Source of the DNA: Colwellia hornerae
GTDB lineage: Bacteria; Pseudomonadota; Gammaproteobacteria; Enterobacterales; Alteromonadaceae
Reading direction: 5' to 3'
NCBI RefSeq assembly: GCF_007954355.1
Contig: NZ_VOLR01000004.1
Location: 1-64,000, forward strand
Length of the DNA: 64,000 nt
Position 1 is the first letter of the stretch, and each line of letters opens with the position of its first letter. The notes beneath the pieces are model-generated. The model was not told where the DNA came from, did no database searches, and was given only the letters and a program-made list of their open reading frames with translations. The position numbers were made by a program, and so were the translations under genes. Positions 17,520-26,670 of the stretch are shown piece after piece.

Positions 17520-19190
17520 TTAATGTTGGCTTGCCAAGGTTTTAATTTTGTCAACTATGGCTTTTACACCATTACTACGTGATGGGCTCAAGTGCTGTGA
17601 CAAACCCAATTTTGAAAAATAAGATTGGTCATCAAACGCTAATATTTGTGCTGCGGACTGCTGTTGAAACGCTGCTAATATAATGACCAGTAAACCTCGA
17701 ATGACTTTAGCGTCGCTGTCGCAGCTAAAATAAAATTTACCTTGAGCATTCTTAGTGCCTAGCAGCCAAGCATGACTTTCACACCCGGCGATCAATGACG
17801 TGTTATTGCGGAGGTCTTTATCCATCCTTGCTAAAGACTTACCCAGTATCATTATTTCTCGATGACGTGAATCCCAACCTTTTAATAAGCTAAACTGTTC
17901 AATCATGGCTAATTCATTAGTTGAGTTAGCCGACTCTTCTCGCCTTGGCGGCTCAACAATAACTTCATCAACATTGCCATCAATCAACAACGTTAGTTTA
18001 TCAATAAAAAAATCAACTTCAGCATAAGTATTATAAGCCGCTAATGAAACTCTAATACAGCCACTTAATTGTAAATAATCCATTAAAGGCATTGCGCAAT
18101 GATGGCCGCTTCTAATAGCAATACCATAGGCATCTAATCCACTGGCAATGTCGTAATTATGTGAATCACTCACGGTAAATGAAAGTACGCCGATATCGGG
18201 TTTTTCCTCAACAACAAATTTTACTGCTTTAATATTTTTTAATTTTTCATAACAGTAAGTTGTTAGCAGATTTTCATATTTTGCTAGCTCAGCTAGGCTA
18301 AATGAATTGATGAACTCAATACTGGCTGAAAAAGCAATGACACCAGCATAGTTGGGTGTTCCAGCTTCAAATTTAAAAGGTAGTTGATTAAATGATGTTC
18401 CTAGAAAACTAACTTTTTTTATCATTTCTCCGCCTCCTTGATAAGGAGGCATAGCCGTTAATAAGTCACGGCGACCATACAAAACACCAACGCCCGTTGG
18501 ACCAAACATTTTATGCGCTGAAAAAACATAGAAGTCACAATCTAGGGTTTGCATATTGAGTGGCAGATGAGCACAAGCTTGAGCACCGTCGATAACAGTT
18601 ATCGCTTTATATTTTTTAGCTAAGGTGATAATTTTTTTAACGGGATTAACTTTACCAATCACGTTAGAAATATGCGAAAAACTAACCACCTTAGTTTTTT
18701 CATTAAAATAACCAGCTAAGCCATTTTCATCGATAAGACCGCTAGCATCTAAAGGTAAAACTTTAATAATAGCGCCAGTTTTTTCGGCAATCATTTGCCA
18801 AGGCACGATGTTAGCGTGGTGCTCAGCATGGCTTAATAATATTTCATCTCCCGTTTTTAGATTTTTTTGTCCCCAACTCTGCGCAATTAAATTAATTCCT
18901 CCAGTTGTACCTGAGGTCCAAATAATTTCTTCTAAGTACTCGGCTTGGATAAAGCGTTGCACCTTCGCACGAGCTTGTTCAAAAGCTAAAGTAGCTTTAG
19001 CACTTAGAGCATGTGAAGCGCGGTGTACATTAGCATTATATTGTTGATACACCTCACTTTCAGTATCAATAACTATATTAGGTTTTTGAGTAGTAGCGCC
19101 ATTGTCAAAATAAACTAAAGGTAAGTTATTAACGCGGTTACTGAGCAAAGGGAAATGCTGGCGAAAAGTACTGACATCGAATTGGTTCAT
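17520..19190 (-). CDS. Cysteine desulfurase CsdA fused to a SufE/CsdE sulfur acceptor
   Basis: One 556-residue polypeptide. Residues about 1-405 are a group II cysteine desulfurase. His123 (HAEHH) and the PLP lysine Lys227 (FSAHKMFGPTG) are present. The persulfide-forming Cys365 lies in RSGHHCAMP. After a Pro/Glu/Ser-rich linker (about 405-425), residues 427-556 form a SufE-family domain with the acceptor Cys470 in AGCESHAWLLG. In E. coli CsdA and CsdE are separate adjacent genes. Both catalytic cysteines are retained here, so intramolecular sulfur relay is expected. The neighbour tcdA suggests a role in ct6A formation, although a general Fe-S supply role is possible. Confidence 0.93.
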   Translation of the reverse strand: MNQFDVSTFRQHFPLLSNRVNNLPLVYFDNGATTQKPNIVIDTESEVYQQYNANVHRASHALSAKATLAFEQARAKVQRFIQAEYLEEIIWTSGTTGGINLIAQSWGQKNLKTGDEILLSHAEHHANIVPWQMIAEKTGAIIKVLPLDASGLIDENGLAGYFNEKTKVVSFSHISNVIGKVNPVKKIITLAKKYKAITVIDGAQACAHLPLNMQTLDCDFYVFSAHKMFGPTGVGVLYGRRDLLTAMPPYQGGGEMIKKVSFLGTSFNQLPFKFEAGTPNYAGVIAFSASIEFINSFSLAELAKYENLLTTYCYEKLKNIKAVKFVVEEKPDIGVLSFTVSDSHNYDIASGLDAYGIAIRSGHHCAMPLMDYLQLSGCIRVSLAAYNTYAEVDFFIDKLTLLIDGNVDEVIVEPPRREESANSTNELAMIEQFSLLKGWDSRHREIMILGKSLARMDKDLRNNTSLIAGCESHAWLLGTKNAQGKFYFSCDSDAKVIRGLLVIILAAFQQQSAAQILAFDDQSYFSKLGLSQHLSPSRSNGVKAIVDKIKTLASQH

Positions 19191-19369
19191 AAAAAATTAC
19201 ATTTGAAGATAATATTACTGACATAATTATACCTGATAATGCTAACAAACATGATCATTTAAACAATCAACAGTCTCACTAGTTTAATTAAACAATCGCT
19301 GAAAATAACAGGAGAATTTAACCGTTTTAAACTAGAGTTAAACAGTAAAGAAAATAAAGGGTGATAAGT

Positions 19370-19645
19370 ATGAAGTTATTTTCATGGTTCATTAAAGCAA
19401 ATAAGCAGGTAAAAGCGGCACAAGAAGAGTTATCAACAATAACAACAGAAGTAGTAATAAAGACTACAGACGAAGAAATGAAGACATTTAATAACAATAC
19501 GATGTGGCCAATAGCAAAAGTTAAAACCACAACGATGATTATTAAGAAGCCAAATAAAAAAATGAATACGTCTCAAAGTACCAAGAAATACGAGACTAAC
19601 ACTAAAGGAGCTAAACCATTTATTATCACTATTCCCTTAGGTTAA
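19370..19645 (+). CDS. Small basic hypothetical protein
   Basis: A 91-codon ORF from the ATG at 19370, with AAGGGTG as the ribosome-binding site eight bases upstream. The N-terminus MKLFSWFIKANKQVKAA is amphipathic. The rest is Lys/Thr-rich and lacks hydrophobic segments or a recognisable domain. A second ORF on the opposite strand has no ribosome-binding site and is taken as a shadow. The gene stands alone between the divergent csdA-csdE start and the metallopeptidase. It may be lineage-specific or spurious. Confidence 0.4.
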   Translation: MKLFSWFIKANKQVKAAQEELSTITTEVVIKTTDEEMKTFNNNTMWPIAKVKTTTMIIKKPNKKMNTSQSTKKYETNTKGAKPFIITIPLG

Positions 19646-19694
19646 GCATAGGTACTTTTAAATCACCTAAGCTGATAAAAGTAGCGCGAAAGCG

Positions 19695-21089
19695 TTATTT
19701 TTTTGCATTCAAAGCGCTGCTGACATTATATAAATAGTGTGGCATTAAAAATTTTTCGGGGTTTTCGGCTAGCAGTTTTAAGTATAACGCTGGAAAGCCA
19801 GCTTGATAATAGCGCATCGTAGTTCTTTGATTTAGAGGTTTTATTGCAACAAAATCTATTTCATTACAGCTTTCAGCAATAAAAGCTCCTACAGTATCGA
19901 CCTCTTCAGACATTGTGCCTAACTTCCAACCTTTTGCTGTATGGATCACTAACGCCGTCTTACTCGATATATATTTAGCCCAGGGTAATTCGTTGAGAAT
20001 TTCTGCCCGAACGCTCTCTTGGGAACCTTGATAAAAACGCGGTAAAATTGCAATGTTGTGGGAGAACATAGATTTTTGAATAGCCAAACAACGAGAGTGA
20101 TTCTTGGGCAGCGCATATTCATCGATAAAGCCCAGTAGATGAGCCAGCTCATGATAAAAGACTTCTGCATTATCATTGCTATCGATATATAAAATACCCG
20201 AGTTTACGTTAGCGCCACCTTTTTCAACAAGCACCGCAATAAAACGATTATTAGGTGCTAGCTTCTTATTCTGCCAAATAGACTCATCACATCGAATCGC
20301 TTCATTGTCATTTTGACGACAAGCAAGTGTTATTTTACTGACATATTGTACCGGTGAAAAACAAAGGTAAGGTGCTAATGTTGCTAATGTTGATGAAGAT
20401 ATAAGTTGTTCAAAATGAGCTAAGTCGCTTAGATTAGTCGCAAAAGGTGCAATCATTGCCAAACAATTTACTGGTGACGGTATACTTGGCGTATTTAAGA
20501 CATTATAACGTGTTAATTTTTTGGAAAAATCTTGCAGTTCTTCAGATTGTTCTTCAGATTGTTCATCAGTACTTATCGCCTGAAGCTGTTTGATATAACG
20601 AGCTATCTCTTGCTTTTCACCTATTGAAATAATGATCTCAAGTAAAATTTTTAAGGCAGCGCCATTAGACGTTATTGGTAGTAATAATTTTTTAGCGTCA
20701 AATAGCTTCTTTTTATCGACATAAATTTTTGCTAAGTCAATTCTTGCTTGCTGATGACCTAATCGAATAGCTTGTGAAAGCCAGAGCTCGATGTTGAAAT
20801 TATTTTCTCCTTGCTTATTTTTATAATACTTGGCTAATTTGAATGCGACCTCACCATCAATTTTTGCCAGCGTCTTGGCAATATTTTGCCATCGTTGGTC
20901 GTCCTCAACATAACTATTCAAGCGCTTATACAACAGAGTATTTAAGCCAAAGTCATTTATAAGTGTTATTTGTGAGTGATTAGCATCATCATTTTCTACC
21001 GCTTTTATTAAGGATTTTACCGATAAAAAAGCGCTTATTGATATAACGGTCAATAAGCTCATGATGGTTAGGCTGACTTTATATTTCAT
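19695..21089 (-). CDS. Putative membrane-anchored zinc metallopeptidase with helical repeats
   Basis: 464 residues. An uncleaved signal anchor (about 5-27) is followed by Sel1/TPR-like helical repeats (about 80-190), for example WLSQAIRLGHQQARIDLAKI. A C-terminal domain carries HELAHLLGFIDEY (His313, Glu314, His317, with Asp323-Glu324). The HExxH plus DEY pattern resembles that of the M64 (IgA-peptidase-like) metallopeptidases, though overall similarity cannot be judged by eye. Four or more cysteines (about residues 209-266) suggest an extracytoplasmic location. It follows nlpI after 30 bases on the same strand and may be co-transcribed. Confidence 0.6.
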   Translation of the reverse strand: MKYKVSLTIMSLLTVISISAFLSVKSLIKAVENDDANHSQITLINDFGLNTLLYKRLNSYVEDDQRWQNIAKTLAKIDGEVAFKLAKYYKNKQGENNFNIELWLSQAIRLGHQQARIDLAKIYVDKKKLFDAKKLLLPITSNGAALKILLEIIISIGEKQEIARYIKQLQAISTDEQSEEQSEELQDFSKKLTRYNVLNTPSIPSPVNCLAMIAPFATNLSDLAHFEQLISSSTLATLAPYLCFSPVQYVSKITLACRQNDNEAIRCDESIWQNKKLAPNNRFIAVLVEKGGANVNSGILYIDSNDNAEVFYHELAHLLGFIDEYALPKNHSRCLAIQKSMFSHNIAILPRFYQGSQESVRAEILNELPWAKYISSKTALVIHTAKGWKLGTMSEEVDTVGAFIAESCNEIDFVAIKPLNQRTTMRYYQAGFPALYLKLLAENPEKFLMPHYLYNVSSALNAKK

Positions 21090-21119
21090 TAGCAGATATA
21101 AATAAAGTGCATCAGCACA

Positions 21120-22016
21120 TTAAGACGATTTAGCTGCTTTGACGATTTTTTGCCTCATTAAGTCTAATTCAAGTCTGGCGTATCTGTGTTCAACAAATTC
21201 GTAGACGTTAGTACTCAAGGCTAATTTAAAAAAGTTTGCAGCAAGTTGATTATTATCTTTTAGTTGATAGTATTTCGCTAAGTAGAAATACGCCTCACAC
21301 AAACGCTCACTCAAGGCCTTGTTAGAATTTACGCCTATTGATAATTGACTGATAAATTCTTGCTGTGTGATTTCCCCCAAATAAAGTTGAATGATATTTT
21401 TAGCCCAAACACTATCATCAACTTGCTCTGCAGCCTGTTTCAATGATGCTTGTGCATTAAGTTTATTTGCAGCTGACTCGGCTAAATACATCCATAAAAT
21501 ACGGTAAGGGTCATTACTTTTTCGTTGTTGAAAAGTACTAAAATCATCAATAGATAGTCTGGCGCGACCACCATAATATAAAGCAATGCCTCTGTTTAAG
21601 TAGGCATATTCATGATCAGGCGCTAAATCTATAGCCGAATCAAAAGCCTCATAAGCTTGGTTGAATTCTTGTAATTGGGTAAAATGTATCCCTAAAAAAT
21701 TATAGGCATCGACAAAGTCTGGCTTTAAGCGCAAAGCTCGATTGAAATCAAGACGGGCTAATGAACGTAAACCGACACTGTCATAAACAACGCCACGGTC
21801 ATAATAAAGCTCAGCTCGTTGTGCATCGGTTATTTCTGCTCTTTGGATAACATCAGTTAGACGCGCTATCGCTATTTCACTTTTATAATTTATGGCTAAT
21901 GGTTCGGCAATGATAAGTTGGTTCATGGCGAGCGAAGAGACATCTTGTTGGTTGCTCGTACAACCTTGTAGAGAAGAGATGACGATGACAAACGCGACTT
22001 TAAAGAATTTATTCAC
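21120..22016 (-). CDS. nlpI: TPR lipoprotein NlpI
   Basis: Outer-membrane lipoprotein that in enterobacteria scaffolds peptidoglycan hydrolases and the Prc protease. The 298-residue product has a lipoprotein signal with lipobox LQGC (Cys19). Tandem TPR motifs follow, including AELYYDRGVVYDSVGLRSLA, YNFLGIHFTQLQEFNQAYEA and YLNRGIALYYGGRARL. Position directly after pnp is the same as in E. coli, which with the length and repeats supports the assignment. A terminator lies between pnp and nlpI, so it may have partial independent expression. Confidence 0.92.
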   Translation of the reverse strand: MNKFFKVAFVIVISSLQGCTSNQQDVSSLAMNQLIIAEPLAINYKSEIAIARLTDVIQRAEITDAQRAELYYDRGVVYDSVGLRSLARLDFNRALRLKPDFVDAYNFLGIHFTQLQEFNQAYEAFDSAIDLAPDHEYAYLNRGIALYYGGRARLSIDDFSTFQQRKSNDPYRILWMYLAESAANKLNAQASLKQAAEQVDDSVWAKNIIQLYLGEITQQEFISQLSIGVNSNKALSERLCEAYFYLAKYYQLKDNNQLAANFFKLALSTNVYEFVEHRYARLELDLMRQKIVKAAKSS

Positions 22017-22063
22017 AGAAATAAGGTACCTAATGAAATTTTTATTAACTGATTTTAGTATAT

Positions 22064-22090
22064 AAAAAAGGGAGCCATCAGGCTCCCTTT
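22064..22090 (-). terminator. Terminator between pnp and nlpI
   Basis: Perfect stem GGGAGCC-ATCA-GGCTCCC (22070-22087). On the minus strand it is followed by T6 (plus-strand A tract 22064-22069). It lies about 25 bases after the pnp stop codon. Confidence 0.9.
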
Positions 22091-22111
22091 TTATCTAACT
22101 TTTTAAGTAAG

Positions 22112-24229
22112 CTATTCAGCAGCGTCAGCTACTGGTGCTTCTTTTTTCTCAGTCGCTTCTTTAATACTTAAACGTACACGGCCTTGACGGTCGACTTCAA
22201 GTACTTTAACGGTAACTTCTTGACCTTCAGTTAATACATCACTTACCGCATTAACACGTTCGTCAGAGATTTGAGAGATGTGAACTAAACCGTCTTTACC
22301 CGGAAGTACGTTAACAAAGGCACCGAAATCAACGATACGTACTACTTTACCTTGGTAAATGGTACCTACTTCAATTTCAGCCGTTAATGCTTTAATACGG
22401 TTAATCGCATCTTCAGCTTGCTCACCATTAGTTGCCGCAATTTTAACAGTACCATCGTCATCAATCTCGATAGTTGTACCTGTTTCTTCTGTAAGCATAC
22501 GGATAGTTGCACCGCCTTTACCTATGATGTCACGAATTTTATCTTGGCTAACTTTGATAGTATGAATGCGTGGTGCAAACTGTGAAATATCATCACGGTG
22601 ACCAGAGATAGCTTCATCCATTACAGATAAGATATGAGTACGTGCAGCTTTTGCTTGGTTTAAAGCAAGTTGCATGATTTCTTTAGTGATGCCTTCAATT
22701 TTAATGTCCATTTGAAGTGCAGTAATACCACCGGTAGTACCCGCTACTTTAAAGTCCATATCACCTAAGTGATCTTCATCACCTAAAATGTCAGAAAGAA
22801 CAACAAAGTCGTCGCCTTCTTTAACTAAGCCCATTGCAATACCAGCAACAGAAGCTTTAATTGGTACACCAGCATCCATTAATGCTAATGAAGCACCACA
22901 AACTGAAGCCATTGAAGATGAACCGTTAGATTCTGTAATTTCAGAAACGATACGCACCGCGTATGGGAATTCTTCAAGTGAAGGCATAACCGCTAACATA
23001 CCGCGTTTTGCTAAACGACCATGGCCGATTTCACGACGTTTTGGAGAACCAACAAAACCGGTTTCACCAACACAGTATGGAGGGAAGTTATAATGAAGCA
23101 TAAATGCATCAGTCTTCTCACCCATAATTGTATCAAGACGCTGTGCATCACGTTGTGTACCTAAAGTAGCAGTAACTAACGCTTGTGTTTCACCACGAGT
23201 AAATACCGCAGAACCGTGAGTTCTTGGCAATACGCCCGTCATTACGTCTAGGGCACGGATCATTTCAGGGTCACGACCATCGATGCGAGGCATGCCTTTA
23301 GTGATACGGCCACGAACAACCGTTTTCTCTAAGTCGTGGAATAAATCTTTTGCTTCTTGAACGTTAAGATCAGCGTCGCTTGCTAATAATGTTTCAACAA
23401 CACCATCGCGGATTTCTTTAATTTTCTCGTAACGAACTGCTTTTTCAGTAATTTGGTAAGCTTCGTTAACTTGTGCTTCACTCAATTCTGCAATTTTAGC
23501 AATAAGGTCAGCGTTTTTAACTGGTGCAACCCAATCCCATTTAGGATTGTTAACTTCTGCAGCCATTTCTTTAATTGCTGTGATAGCCGTTTGCATTTGC
23601 TCATGACCATACATAACAGCGCCAAGCATAACTTCTTCAGATAAAACATCAGCTTCAGATTCAACCATTAATACCGCAGAATCAGTACCTGAAACCACTA
23701 AGTTCAACTTAGACGTTTCTAATTCAGATTGTAATGGGTTAAGAATGTATTTACCGTCAGTGTAACCAACACGTGCTGCGCCAACAGGACCACTAAATGG
23801 CATACCTGAAATAGCTAAAGCTGCAGACGTACCTAATAAAGAAATGATGTCAGGGGCAATTTCTGGGTTAGCAGAAACAACCGTAATAACAACTTGAACT
23901 TCGTTAGTAAAGCCATCTGGGAAAAGTGGACGAATTGGACGGTCAATTAAACGACAAATTAATGTTTCTTCTTCAGAAGGACGGCCTTCACGTTTAAAGA
24001 AACCACCTGGGATTTTACCCGCTGCGTATGTACGCTCTTGGTAGTTAACCGTTAATGGGAAAAAATCTTGTCCTGGTTTTGCTTCTTTCTTGCCAACAAC
24101 AGAGACTAATACACACGTATCGTCCATGCTTGCCATAACAGCACAAGTTGCTTGACGTGCGATAGCACCGGTTTCTAAAGTGACGGTATGTTGACCGAAT
24201 TCAAATGTTTTTGTAACTGTATTGAACAT
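22112..24229 (-). CDS. pnp: Polyribonucleotide nucleotidyltransferase (PNPase)
   Basis: Phosphorolytic 3'-5' exoribonuclease, a degradosome component and cold-shock RNA-decay enzyme. The 705-residue product has two RNase PH domains (about 1-230 and 310-550), with [22 protein letters not shown] and [13 protein letters not shown] among conserved segments. A KH domain ([20 protein letters not shown], about 560) and a C-terminal S1 domain ([18 protein letters not shown], about 625) follow. The order rpsO-pnp-nlpI is the usual gammaproteobacterial one. Confidence 0.98.
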   Translation of the reverse strand: MFNTVTKTFEFGQHTVTLETGAIARQATCAVMASMDDTCVLVSVVGKKEAKPGQDFFPLTVNYQERTYAAGKIPGGFFKREGRPSEEETLICRLIDRPIRPLFPDGFTNEVQVVITVVSANPEIAPDIISLLGTSAALAISGMPFSGPVGAARVGYTDGKYILNPLQSELETSKLNLVVSGTDSAVLMVESEADVLSEEVMLGAVMYGHEQMQTAITAIKEMAAEVNNPKWDWVAPVKNADLIAKIAELSEAQVNEAYQITEKAVRYEKIKEIRDGVVETLLASDADLNVQEAKDLFHDLEKTVVRGRITKGMPRIDGRDPEMIRALDVMTGVLPRTHGSAVFTRGETQALVTATLGTQRDAQRLDTIMGEKTDAFMLHYNFPPYCVGETGFVGSPKRREIGHGRLAKRGMLAVMPSLEEFPYAVRIVSEITESNGSSSMASVCGASLALMDAGVPIKASVAGIAMGLVKEGDDFVVLSDILGDEDHLGDMDFKVAGTTGGITALQMDIKIEGITKEIMQLALNQAKAARTHILSVMDEAISGHRDDISQFAPRIHTIKVSQDKIRDIIGKGGATIRMLTEETGTTIEIDDDGTVKIAATNGEQAEDAINRIKALTAEIEVGTIYQGKVVRIVDFGAFVNVLPGKDGLVHISQISDERVNAVSDVLTEGQEVTVKVLEVDRQGRVRLSIKEATEKKEAPVADAAE

Positions 24230-24574
24230 AAATGTTCCTTTTTAGCTAAATATAAATTTTCATTGATTAACCAATCTGTACAATTATTTATTCACTTAAA
24301 GCAAAATTTGAAGCGCTTAAGTTGAACAAAAAATTATACAGTTTGGATTGATTAGTTTTGCAAAAGCTTAAAAATTCTAAAAATTTGCAGGCACATTATA
24401 CTATCAAACGCGCTATTTACTAGCCAGAAAGGGGAATTGTTATTAAGAAAAGACAAAAAAGCGTGCTTTGACTAAGTTTGGGCAACTTACTCGGTAAATG
24501 AGCAATAAAAAAAGGAGCTAAAAAGCTCCTTTATTTGATATTACCTTGAAAAAAGGTAACAAATAAGTCACATC
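24230..24574 (-). promoter_or_regulatory. rpsO-pnp intergenic region with terminator and pnp promoter/leader
   Basis: After rpsO comes a perfect hairpin, AAAGGAGCT-TTTT-AGCTCCTTT (24511-24532), with a T run on the minus strand, typical of the rpsO terminator. A -10-like TATAAT reads at 24400-24395 without a clear -35. That leaves a leader of about 155 bases before pnp. In E. coli this leader is cut by RNase III and mediates PNPase autoregulation. I could not define an equivalent long stem here by eye. Confidence 0.6.
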
Positions 24575-24844
24575 TTAACGACGTAGACCTAATTTAGCGA
24601 TTACTGTGGTGTAACGCTCAACGTTTTTGCCTTTTAAGTAATCAAGTAACTTACGACGTTGTGCAACCATGCGTAATAAACCACGACGTGAGTGATGATC
24701 ATGGATGTGCTCTTTGAAGTGACCTTGTAAATGGTTGATTTGTGTAGTTAACAAAGCAACTTGTACTTCAGGTGAACCAGTATCACCTTCTTTTTGAGCA
24801 TATTCTGCAACGATTGCAGCTTTTTCTGTAGCATTTAAAGACAT
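24575..24844 (-). CDS. rpsO: 30S ribosomal protein S15
   Basis: Primary 16S rRNA-binding protein of the small-subunit platform. The 89 residues have normal length. Conserved features are [39 protein letters not shown] and the basic C-terminus. It is preceded by TAAGGATTTATTATG, with a ribosome-binding site. It has its own promoter (24933-24960) and is followed by a terminator before pnp. Confidence 0.99.
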   Translation of the reverse strand: MSLNATEKAAIVAEYAQKEGDTGSPEVQVALLTTQINHLQGHFKEHIHDHHSRRGLLRMVAQRRKLLDYLKGKNVERYTTVIAKLGLRR

Positions 24845-24932
24845 AATAAATCCTTAGTGTGATGTACCCGAAAGTACTTAAAATTCGCACCTCGCCAAAC
24901 ACTAATTCAGCTAAGGTGACAAAAGAGCGCGT

Positions 24933-24960
24933 ATTCTATCAGCACAAGACTAAATTGCAA
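24933..24960 (-). promoter_or_regulatory. Sigma-70-type promoter of rpsO
   Basis: On the minus strand TTGCAA (24960-24955), a 16-base spacer and TAGAAT (24938-24933) are followed by GC-rich ACGCGC. The leader to the ATG is about 85 bases. Other DNA in the 247-base truB-rpsO gap shows no gene. Confidence 0.65.
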
Positions 24961-25091
24961 CTGATATTTGTATCGCAGCGTTATTAACTTATCGTTAGGC
25001 TAAATAACGTTTAGCTATAAGTAAACTATGCTTCAATTGTTAGTGATTCAAGTAATAACCACTCTACGTTATCAAGTGTTAAATAATTTGT

Positions 25092-26054
25092 TTACAGCGT
25101 TTTCAAAAATTCGTCTAAAACAACAATACGTTTCGGTGCAATTAAACCGTTGTCGTCTATATGACCAACACCAATAAACTCGCCATCATTGATATTGTCA
25201 CCAACAAAAACTTGTACTAAACCTTCCGCAGGAACGTTGGCTGCTTGTACTGGGTTACCATGGCGCAGAAAGTTGGCAGACATATCATCTATAAAAACGA
25301 CAGGAATGCCATCACAGGCAGTCGTCATTGGTAATAATAAGGGATCAAGTAAAGTTGATGGTGCTACTTCTTGCTCTTCTGCTTGTACAACTAATGCTTG
25401 TAACTGCTCTAACGTCACCATTTTTTCTGTTGGATAATTGCCGACAGCACTTCTGCGTAAATTAGCAACGTGTGCGCCACAACCAAGCAGTTCGCCTAAA
25501 TCGTCGATAATAGTACGAATATAAGTCCCTTTAGATACATGAATATCTAAATCAACTTCGTCATTTTCAAAGCGTAATAAGTCTAAACGAAAAACGGTAA
25601 TATCTCGTGACTCACGAGGTACTTCCACTCCTTCTCGGGCATATTTATATAAAGGCTGACCTTTATATTTTAACGCTGAGTACATGGAAGGAATTTGCTG
25701 TGTTGTACCGCGAAAAGACTCAAGTGCTATTGCTAATTGCTCACTTGAAACATCAACCGGTTTTTCCGCAACAACTTCACCGTCTGCATCACTTGTTGTG
25801 GTGCGTACCCCCAATTTTGCTGTTACTTGATAGGTTTTATCAGTATCGAGTAAAAATTGAGAGAACTTAGTCCCTTCACCTAAACAAATCGGCAACATAC
25901 CGGTAGCAAGTGGATCTAATGCTCCCGTGTGGCCGGCTTTTTGTGCAAAGAAGATACGCTTAACTTTTTGTAAAGCACTGTTCGATGACATATCATAGGG
26001 TTTATCAAGTAGGATCACCCCATTAATTGGGCGACCTTTTCTGCGTTTAGCCAT
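25092..26054 (-). CDS. truB: tRNA pseudouridine(55) synthase
   Basis: Makes pseudouridine 55 in the T-loop of tRNAs. The 320-residue product has the catalytic region [20 protein letters not shown], with the nucleophilic Asp at about residue 46. [28 protein letters not shown] and the C-terminal PUA-like domain (about 245-315) are also present. It follows rbfA after 11 bases within the nusA-infB operon order. Confidence 0.98.
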   Translation of the reverse strand: MAKRRKGRPINGVILLDKPYDMSSNSALQKVKRIFFAQKAGHTGALDPLATGMLPICLGEGTKFSQFLLDTDKTYQVTAKLGVRTTTSDADGEVVAEKPVDVSSEQLAIALESFRGTTQQIPSMYSALKYKGQPLYKYAREGVEVPRESRDITVFRLDLLRFENDEVDLDIHVSKGTYIRTIIDDLGELLGCGAHVANLRRSAVGNYPTEKMVTLEQLQALVVQAEEQEVAPSTLLDPLLLPMTTACDGIPVVFIDDMSANFLRHGNPVQAANVPAEGLVQVFVGDNINDGEFIGVGHIDDNGLIAPKRIVVLDEFLKTL

Positions 26055-26065
26055 CTAGCTGTACC

Positions 26066-26500
26066 CTATGTATTTTCTTCGTTGTTGATATCAGTTGCTT
26101 CGTTAGAAGCGGTAGCATCTCGCTCTGAGCTTTCAGCGATATGCTTGTCGCTAGCGACAGCTTCATCAACCAATGAACTCATACGAACACCTTCAGCCAT
26201 AGAGCTATCATAAACAAAACGTAAATGCGGCATAATACGGGCACGTAATTTCTTCGCTAATAACGAGCGAATAAAACCAGCAGCTTCATTTAACACTTCA
26301 ATGGAGCTTTTTATTTCTGATGCTTCATTGGTAAAAAATGTCACAAATATTTTTGCGTAAGCTAAATCACGTGTCAACTCGACCGCAGAAACTGTCGTCA
26401 TTACCAAACGTGGGTCTTTAACTTCGCGCATTAAAATAGTGGCGATTTCTTTTTGTATTTCTTGTCCGACACGGTCGGTACGGGCAAATTCTCTTGCCAT
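26066..26500 (-). CDS. rbfA: Ribosome-binding factor A
   Basis: Late 30S maturation factor important at low temperature. The 144 residues start MAREFARTDRVGQEIQKEIA and include DPRLVMTTVSAVELTRDLAYAKIFVTF and LRFVYDSSMAEG. The last 25 or so residues form a Ser/Asn/Glu-rich tail beyond the conserved KH-type domain. It lies between infB and truB. The 170-base gap after infB contains a terminator-like hairpin. Confidence 0.97.
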   Translation of the reverse strand: MAREFARTDRVGQEIQKEIATILMREVKDPRLVMTTVSAVELTRDLAYAKIFVTFFTNEASEIKSSIEVLNEAAGFIRSLLAKKLRARIMPHLRFVYDSSMAEGVRMSSLVDEAVASDKHIAESSERDATASNEATDINNEENT

Positions 26501-26559
26501 AGGAAATTCTCCTAATAAAGTTATCGAGGATTTTTACCTGATAACCTTTAATATATAAA

Positions 26560-26586
26560 CAAAAATGGAGGCAAAGCCCCCATTTA
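26560..26586 (-). terminator. Terminator-like hairpin inside the infB-rbfA interval
   Basis: The minus strand reads AAATGGGGGC-TTT-GCCTCCATTT followed by a T-rich stretch (26586-26560), a strong rho-independent signature. It sits between two genes normally co-transcribed. It would therefore cap downstream expression of rbfA-truB unless a promoter lies in the 60 bases before rbfA, where none is obvious. Confidence 0.75.
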
Positions 26587-26670
26587 GTATTTGTACAACA
26601 GTCAGTGAGCTATCTCATTACATTAACGCTGATTAACCAATAAAAGCAGTCAATCAGCAATAATATAAAG

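Noticed and set aside
19327-19530. Minus-strand hydrophobic 67-codon frame overlapping the small ORF at 19370
   Set aside because: It lacks a ribosome-binding site. Its hydrophobicity is explained by reverse reading of a Lys/Thr-rich frame.
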